NCBI GenBank assembly: GCA_003503945.1
Contig: DOCD01000080.1
Span: forward strand, 1-12,579
DNA length: 12,579 nt
Direction: 5' to 3'
Source of the DNA: Clostridiales bacterium
GTDB taxonomy: Bacteria; Bacillota; Clostridia; Christensenellales; Borkfalkiaceae
A program made the position numbers and the translations under genes. How positions within the stretch are numbered: the stretch's first letter is position 1; each line of letters starts with the position of its first letter. A model generated the notes under the pieces. The model made no database searches and was not told where the DNA came from. It saw only the letters and a list, made by a program, of their open reading frames with translations. Shown here piece by piece: positions 12,556 through 12,579 of this stretch.

Positions 12556-12579
12556 TTAAAATGCGCGCCGCCCGATAAG

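Noticed and set aside
1..12579. A defence, phage or toxin-antitoxin island
   Set aside because: Apart from the small XRE gene at the left edge, all genes are housekeeping, signalling or envelope types. There is no integrase, transposase, nuclease-helicase set or toxin partner in the window.

Overview
The window looks like chromosomal DNA from an uncultured Clostridia-type Bacillota, probably from a gut environment. The evidence is the rpsF-ssb-rpsR order, the DesK/DesR-like two-component pair, the Clostridia-type RadC start (MHEGHRQRMYEKL), strong TTGACA/TATAAT-type promoters, and a palindromic repeat of a kind I associate with gut Clostridia. Taxonomy is inferred from gene content and style only. 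The window is mostly housekeeping genes, densely packed, with little sign of a dedicated mobile or defence island. Its novelty lies mainly in regulatory architecture and in one large unknown surface protein.

Left end (1-372): a small XRE-type repressor gene (+) faces a gene on the minus strand of which only the first codons are present. A perfect consensus minus-strand promoter lies between them, with one pair of TGTACA boxes in its spacer and a second pair just past its start point. A bidirectional hairpin terminator at 341-372 separates this A+T-rich module from the next operon.

Minus-strand block (388-4788): the rpsF-ssb-rpsR operon (S6, single-strand binding protein, S18) is preceded by a leader resembling the S6:S18 autoregulatory RNA. 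Upstream of it are a 601-residue membrane-anchored extracytoplasmic protein of unknown function, apparently made from a leaderless mRNA, and a CCA-adding tRNA nucleotidyltransferase with an HD domain. Each of these promoters abuts or overlaps the end of the preceding gene.

Centre, plus strand (4848-7766): a YegS/LCB5-type lipid kinase overlaps a PAS-PP2C (SpoIIE-type) phosphatase whose PAS domain carries a cysteine cluster. A 127-bp multi-hairpin palindromic repeat follows, then a YwaF/TIGR02206-type integral membrane protein whose end lies inside a bidirectional terminator. The cca and lipid-kinase promoters diverge from a single shared palindromic -35 hexamer.

Right part: a minus-strand operon, radC - sensor histidine kinase - NarL-type response regulator, is overlapped at both junctions (22 and 4 nt). 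It diverges from a plus-strand pair made of a PepV-like M20 dipeptidase and a membrane-anchored YiiX-like papain-fold cysteine hydrolase. The radC and M20 promoters face each other and interlock, so they probably cannot both be occupied at once. Nothing is seen in the last 24 bases (12556-12579).
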